A stretch of 26,293 nt of DNA. It comes from an uncultured Eggerthellaceae bacterium. Lineage in GTDB: Bacteria > Actinomycetota > Coriobacteriia > Coriobacteriales > Eggerthellaceae. Both the position numbers and the translations under genes were made by a program. The stretch is taken from positions 1-26,293 of the forward strand of contig CAUEBO010000039.1 in the NCBI GenBank assembly GCA_958454405.1, given 5' to 3'. The notes under the pieces were generated by a model. The model was not told the origin of the DNA. It did not search any database and saw nothing but the letters and a program-made list of their open reading frames with translations. Positions 22,269-26,293 of the stretch are shown one piece after another. The number at the start of each line of letters is the position of its first letter. The first letter of the stretch is position 1.

Positions 22269-23825
22269 TCAGCGCGTGCGCAGCAGCCTCTCGAAGCCCA
22301 CGCGGCGCTTCTCGCGCCCCAGCACGTCCCGGATCACCACGACGCCGCACCGCCGGTAGCCGTGCTTCTCGAGCAGCTTCTGCATGGGCGCGTTGCGCTC
22401 GTACACGTCGGCCCGGATGCTCGCGCGGCCCTTTGCGCGGGCGAGCTGCTCGGCCTTGTCGAGGATGAACATGCCCACGCCGCGCCGGCGCGCCGCGTAA
22501 TCCACCGACACCCAGTGCAGTTCGGCATAGGGCTGCGGATCCGCGTCCGTGTCGGTGAGCCACGCGCCGCCTTCCAAGCCGCGGGCGTAGTTCTTGTCGG
22601 GAGAGAACGAGACGGCGAAGACGGCTATGAGGCGGCCGTCGCCGTCTTCCACGACATGGGTCGTGCCGTTCTTGATGCTGTGCATGAGGCGGCGCGACGA
22701 CGGGTACTTCTTGTTGCGGCCTTCGTCGATGCCGAGCGAAGCCGCGGTCTCGTGCCCCACGTCGAGCAGTGCCGAAACGCGGTCGAAGTCCTCGCGCTCG
22801 GCGAGACGGGACGTGTAGTACCCCAGCACGGAGGCGCGGCCCGCGAACAGCGGCGGGTCGTCGTACGCCTCCGCATGCGCGGACAGGGCGCCGCCCTCGG
22901 GCGCCGCGTCAAGCGCGGGGCGGGGCTCCCGCTCGGTGACGAGGAAGATCATGACGACGATGAGCGCGCACCCCGCCATGTCCCACACCGACACGGGCGT
23001 ATGCAGCCACACGAGGGCCAGCACCATGGCGGAGACCGGCTCCACGCAGCACAGCAGGCTCGCCTTCACAGGACCTGCATCGTTGACCCCCTGCAGGTAG
23101 AGCATGTAGGCTCCCAGCGTTCCCACCAAGACGATGGCGGCCAGCGCGGCCAGCGCCCCGCCCGAAAGCTCCACGGGCATCGACCACGGCTGCACGACGG
23201 CCGAAGCGGCCGTGCCGCCGAAAAGCATGGCCAGCCCCGTCACCAGCATGGCGCCCCACTTCTTCAGCACCCGCACCGGCATGAGCGTGTAGAACGCGAG
23301 CGCGAGGGCCGACACGAGCCCCCAGGCGAGCCCCTCCACGGGTATGGAAAGCCGGCCGAGGTCTCCCTGCGTCGCGATGAGGAGCATGCCGCCCAGCGCG
23401 AACACGAGCCCCAGCGCTTCCCGCGCCCGCGGGAGCCGCCGGCCCCGCAGGCAGACGTAGAGCATGATGAGCACGAGGCCCACCTGCTCGATGGTGGTGC
23501 CCACCCCCGCGCTCGTGTAGCCGATGGCGTACAGGTAGCTCAGCTGCGTGAGCAGCACGCCGAAAATGGCGAACGCCGCTATCTGGACGAGCGAGCGCCA
23601 ATCGCGGAACACCGCCGCGAGGCTCCGCCAATCGCGCAGGGCCGTGAGCGCGAGGAAGAACGCGGCGGCGATGACCATCCGAACGCAGGTGATCCAGGTG
23701 GCGGGCGCCCCGAAGTCGTCCATGAGCAGCTGGGCGCACGTGCCCGAGAACCCCCAGCATATGCCGCCTGCGAGGGCGCACGCGATGCCGCGCCCCACAT
23801 GCCGATTCGCCGCCGCCTCAGCCAC
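22269..23825 (-). CDS. EamA (DMT) transporter fused to a GNAT acetyltransferase
   Basis: One uninterrupted frame of 518 residues. Residues 12-296 are a ten-helix EamA/drug-metabolite transporter with the two-fold repeat (GGICWGFSGTCAQLL at 20-34, AGVGTTIEQV at 106-115, second half with GVNDAGPVKASLLCCVEPV over 246-264). A linker (297-334) rich in Pro/Ala/Glu leads to a complete GNAT domain (335-518) with VSVDYAARRRGVGMFIL (439-455) as acetyl-CoA site and NAPMQKLLEKHGY (478-490). I see no internal start with a ribosome binding site, so I read it as a genuine fusion. The GTG at 23825 has AAGGA eight bases upstream. The 30-base repeat RDWRSLAAVF/RDWRSL lies in a loop at 64-79. The pairing suggests that a substrate is acetylated and transported; the substrate is unknown. 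Confidence 0.85.
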   Translation of the reverse strand: MAEAAANRHVGRGIACALAGGICWGFSGTCAQLLMDDFGAPATWITCVRMVIAAAFFLALTALRDWRSLAAVFRDWRSLVQIAAFAIFGVLLTQLSYLYAIGYTSAGVGTTIEQVGLVLIMLYVCLRGRRLPRAREALGLVFALGGMLLIATQGDLGRLSIPVEGLAWGLVSALALAFYTLMPVRVLKKWGAMLVTGLAMLFGGTAASAVVQPWSMPVELSGGALAALAAIVLVGTLGAYMLYLQGVNDAGPVKASLLCCVEPVSAMVLALVWLHTPVSVWDMAGCALIVVMIFLVTEREPRPALDAAPEGGALSAHAEAYDDPPLFAGRASVLGYYTSRLAEREDFDRVSALLDVGHETAASLGIDEGRNKKYPSSRRLMHSIKNGTTHVVEDGDGRLIAVFAVSFSPDKNYARGLEGGAWLTDTDADPQPYAELHWVSVDYAARRRGVGMFILDKAEQLARAKGRASIRADVYERNAPMQKLLEKHGYRRCGVVVIRDVLGREKRRVGFERLLRTR

Positions 23826-23878
23826 CCCTGCCGTCCTTCTGCCGCCGTCTCCTACCAGGCCGCACAATGGCCCAGCGC

Positions 23879-23907
23879 ATTGTCGCACGGCAGCCCCGCC
23901 CGGTAAA
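23879..23907 (-). promoter_or_regulatory. Candidate promoter of the EamA-GNAT operon
   Basis: Minus strand TTTACC (23902-23907), 17 bases, GACAAT (23879-23884), giving a leader of about 47 bases. The -10 lies in a small dyad, ACAATG-N8-CATTGT (23864-23883), that could be an operator. Confidence 0.4.
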
Positions 23908-23935
23908 GGGGATTCCTGCAAGATTCGGGCAAAGT

Positions 23936-26293
23936 TTAGAGCATGCGCTTCACGAACGCGCCCGTGTAGCTGCCCTCCACCTGCGCCACCTCTTCGGGCG
24001 TGCCCTGGGCCACCACGGTGCCGCCGCGCTCGCCGCCCTCGGGGCCCAGGTCGATGATGCGGTCGGCGCACTTGATGACGTCGAGGTTGTGCTCGATGAC
24101 GAGCACCGTGTTGCCGGCGTCCACCAGGCGCTGCAGCACGATGAGCAGCTGGCGCACGTCCTCGAAATGCAGGCCGGTGGTGGGCTCGTCCAGGATGTAG
24201 AACGTCTTGCCGGTCTGGCGGCGCTGCAGCTCGCTGGCAAGCTTCACGCGCTGCGCCTCGCCGCCGGAGAGCGTGGTGGCCGGCTGGCCCAGGCGGATGT
24301 AGCCCAGGCCCACGTCGAACAGCGTCTGCAGCTTGCGGCGGATGCCGGGGATGTTCTCGAAGAACGCGAGCGCGTCCTCCACGGTCATGTCCAGCACCTC
24401 GGCGATGTTCTTGCCGCGGTACGTCACCTGCAGCGTCTCGCGGTTGTAGCGGTCGCCGCCGCACACCTCGCAGGGCACGTAGATGTCGGGCAGGAAGTGC
24501 ATCTCGATCTTGATCTGGCCGTCGCCCTTGCAGGCTTCGCAGCGCCCGCCGTTCACGTTGAACGAGAAGCGCCCCGGCGAGTAGCCGCGGGCCTTCGACT
24601 CCTGCGTGGAGGCGAACAGGGCGCGGATGTCGTCCCACAGGCCTATGTAGGTGGCCGGGTTCGAGCGCGGCGTGCGCCCGATGGGGCTCTGGTCGATGTT
24701 GATGACCTTGTCGATCTTGTCGAGCCCCGTGATCTTGCGGTACGCGCCGGTGCGGCGGTGCGCATGGTTCACGCGGTTCGCCAGCGCCGGCGCCAGCGTG
24801 TCGGTGACCAGCGAGCTCTTGCCCGATCCAGACACGCCCGTGACCACGGTGAGCGTGCCGAACGGCACCTCCAGCGTCACGTTCTTCAGATTGTTCTCGA
24901 CGGCGCCCGTCAGCTTGAGCGAGCCGCGGCGGGGCTTGCGGCGCTTCTCGGGCACGGCGATGCTGCGACGGCCTGACAGGTAGTCCGCCGTGAGCGATCC
25001 CTGCGCCTTCATGATCTCGTCCGGCGTGCCGATGGCCACGACCTCGCCGCCGTGCTCGCCCGCGCCCGGGCCCATGTCCACCACGAAGTCGGCGCTTCTG
25101 ATGGTGTCCTCGTCGTGCTCCACCACCACGACGGTGTTGCCGAGGTCGCGCAGGCGCTCGAGCGTGGCGATGAGCCGCTCGTTGTCGCGCTGGTGCAATC
25201 CGATGGAAGGCTCGTCGAGGATGTAGAGCACGCCCATGAGGCCGGCGCCGATCTGCGTGGCCAGGCGGATGCGCTGCGCCTCGCCGCCGGAGAGCGTGGC
25301 CGTGGCCCGCTCGAGCGTGAGGTAGTCCAGGCCCACGTCCACGAGGAACTTGAGGCGCGCTTTGATCTCCTTCACGATGGGGCCGGCGATATGCTCCTCC
25401 TGGCCCTTGAAGGAAAGCCCCTCGAAGAAGCCGAGCGAGTCCGCGGCGCTCATCTCCGTGACGTCGTGGATGGACCGCTCCCCCACGGTGACGGCCAGTA
25501 TCTCGGGCTTGAGGCGCCTGCCGCCGCAGGTCTGGCAGGGCACGATGGCGAAGTAGCTGGCCAGCTTCTCGCGCTGGGCGTCGCTCTGCGCCTCCTGGTA
25601 GCGGCGCATGACCGCCGCCAGCGCGCCCTCCCATTCGATGTACCAGTACGTCTCGCGCCCGTCCACCGTCACGTAGTCCACGCGCACCTTCTCGTCGCCC
25701 AGCCCGTTGAGGAGGCCCGCTTGCACCTTCTTGGGCAGGTCTTCCCATGGCGTGTTCTCGTCGGCGCCCAGGTGCCTGGCGACCGCGCGCAGCACCTGCG
25801 GGTAGTAGTTGCCCGTCTTGAACGGCGCGATGGCGCCTTCCGCCAACGTGAGCGACGGGTCGGGCACCACCAGCGACGCGTCCACCTCTTCGCGGCTGCC
25901 GATCCCCAAGCAGTCCGGACAGGCGCCGTAGGGCGCGTTGAACGAGAAGTCGCGCGGCTGCAGCTCGTCCATGGAGTGGCCGTGCTCAGGGCACGCGAGC
26001 GCGAGCGAGAACAGGTGCTCGCCGGCCCCGAGGCCGCCCGTGGCGCCGCTCGACTGGCCGCCGCCCTCTCCCAGCGGCTCGCCGTCGTCGCCCAGCACCT
26101 GCACGAGCACGCGCCCGTCGGCCAGCTTCGTGGCCAGCTCCACCGCCTCGGCGATGCGGCTCGTGGCGCTCGCCTTCAGCTGCACGCGGTCCACCACCAC
26201 GTCGATGAAGTGCTTGATCTTCTTGTTGAGCGTGCGGGGCTCGCCGTCCAGCTTCACGATCTCGCCGTCGATGCGCACGCGGCTGAAGCCCTC
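23936..26293 (-). CDS. uvrA: Excinuclease ABC subunit A, 5' end outside the window
   Basis: Damage-recognition ATPase of nucleotide excision repair; 785 C-terminal residues are visible, starting GFSRVRIDGE, so roughly the first 150-200 residues, including the first Walker A, lie beyond the window edge. Visible parts, numbered from the edge: zinc module 1 (C101-P-E-H104 ... C125-P-D-C128, with His in place of one Cys), signature TLSGGEAQRIRLA (333-345), Walker B YILDEP (357-362), second Walker A GVSGSGKSS (486-494), zinc module 2 (C585-EA-C588 ... C608-EV-C611), second signature TLSGGEAQRVKLA (674-686) and Walker B (699-704). A Gly/Ser-rich insertion sits at about 73-92. Stop at 23936. Function certain. 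Confidence 0.97.
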   Translation of the reverse strand, partial: EGFSRVRIDGEIVKLDGEPRTLNKKIKHFIDVVVDRVQLKASATSRIAEAVELATKLADGRVLVQVLGDDGEPLGEGGGQSSGATGGLGAGEHLFSLALACPEHGHSMDELQPRDFSFNAPYGACPDCLGIGSREEVDASLVVPDPSLTLAEGAIAPFKTGNYYPQVLRAVARHLGADENTPWEDLPKKVQAGLLNGLGDEKVRVDYVTVDGRETYWYIEWEGALAAVMRRYQEAQSDAQREKLASYFAIVPCQTCGGRRLKPEILAVTVGERSIHDVTEMSAADSLGFFEGLSFKGQEEHIAGPIVKEIKARLKFLVDVGLDYLTLERATATLSGGEAQRIRLATQIGAGLMGVLYILDEPSIGLHQRDNERLIATLERLRDLGNTVVVVEHDEDTIRSADFVVDMGPGAGEHGGEVVAIGTPDEIMKAQGSLTADYLSGRRSIAVPEKRRKPRRGSLKLTGAVENNLKNVTLEVPFGTLTVVTGVSGSGKSSLVTDTLAPALANRVNHAHRRTGAYRKITGLDKIDKVINIDQSPIGRTPRSNPATYIGLWDDIRALFASTQESKARGYSPGRFSFNVNGGRCEACKGDGQIKIEMHFLPDIYVPCEVCGGDRYNRETLQVTYRGKNIAEVLDMTVEDALAFFENIPGIRRKLQTLFDVGLGYIRLGQPATTLSGGEAQRVKLASELQRRQTGKTFYILDEPTTGLHFEDVRQLLIVLQRLVDAGNTVLVIEHNLDVIKCADRIIDLGPEGGERGGTVVAQGTPEEVAQVEGSYTGAFVKRML

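Noticed and set aside
20931..23906. A 991-codon plus-strand frame
   Set aside because: It runs antisense to three supported genes, with a His/Arg/Glu/Ala-biased composition and no motif.
22269..25748. A single 1159-codon frame through the EamA-GNAT gene and into uvrA
   Set aside because: The part beyond 23825 is the shadow of uvrA in another frame (Arg/Gly/Ala-rich); the real start is the GTG at 23825 with a ribosome binding site.

Overview
The window is a high-GC chromosomal segment with SD-led ATG/GTG/TTG starts and several leaderless genes. Its gene content points to an actinobacterium of the Coriobacteriia, most likely an Eggerthellaceae gut anaerobe (Eggerthella/Gordonibacter type). The main clue is a multi-TM protein ending in a LuxR helix-turn-helix next to a UbiD-type phenolic acid decarboxylase; COG2509 FAD proteins and lone TatA proteins also fit. 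This assignment is inferred from gene style, not from a marker gene. No rRNA, tRNA, CRISPR array, IS element or phage gene was recognised.

Layout. 169-2906 (minus): a DUF4013-like membrane protein, an SDR epimerase and a rhomboid protease. 2907-3384: a gap carrying a long 24-bp inverted repeat. 3385-4595 (plus): a VanZ-like protein and a small membrane protein whose N-terminus copies the ParA-contacting motif of ParB. 4662-8370 (minus): an OmpR-type regulator, a histidine kinase, a translationally coupled membrane-anchored protein of unknown family, and a VanY-like DD-carboxypeptidase; this looks like an envelope-sensing and cell-wall group. 8722-8910 (plus): a tiny membrane protein. 9167-12664 (plus): a compact regulator / ABC ATPase / ABC-2 permease / kinase module of the antimicrobial-peptide or drug-export type, with an 11-bp tandem repeat operator ahead of the transporter. 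12714-16551 (minus): membrane LuxR regulator, UbiD decarboxylase (LpdC/AroY-like) and UbiX flavin prenyltransferase, a plausible aromatic acid decarboxylation unit with its own regulator. 16764-18608 (minus): TatA and a COG2509 FAD oxidoreductase. 18872-19618 (plus): a secreted, cysteine-rich C39-like peptidase. 19666-26293 (minus): a DUF1848 protein, an anchored protein resembling a metallophosphoesterase that has lost its metal ligands, a GNAT acetyltransferase, an EamA transporter fused in frame to a second paralogous GNAT domain, and the 3' five-sixths of uvrA.

The observations most worth following up are the EamA-GNAT fusion with its stand-alone GNAT paralog, the ParB-like motif on a membrane protein, the degenerate phosphoesterase, the recurring leaderless-start signature (TACAAT, six bases, start codon) including one apparent leaderless upstream ORF, and the LuxR-UbiD-UbiX unit. 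Codon and base composition look uniform by eye, so I see no clear recently acquired island.
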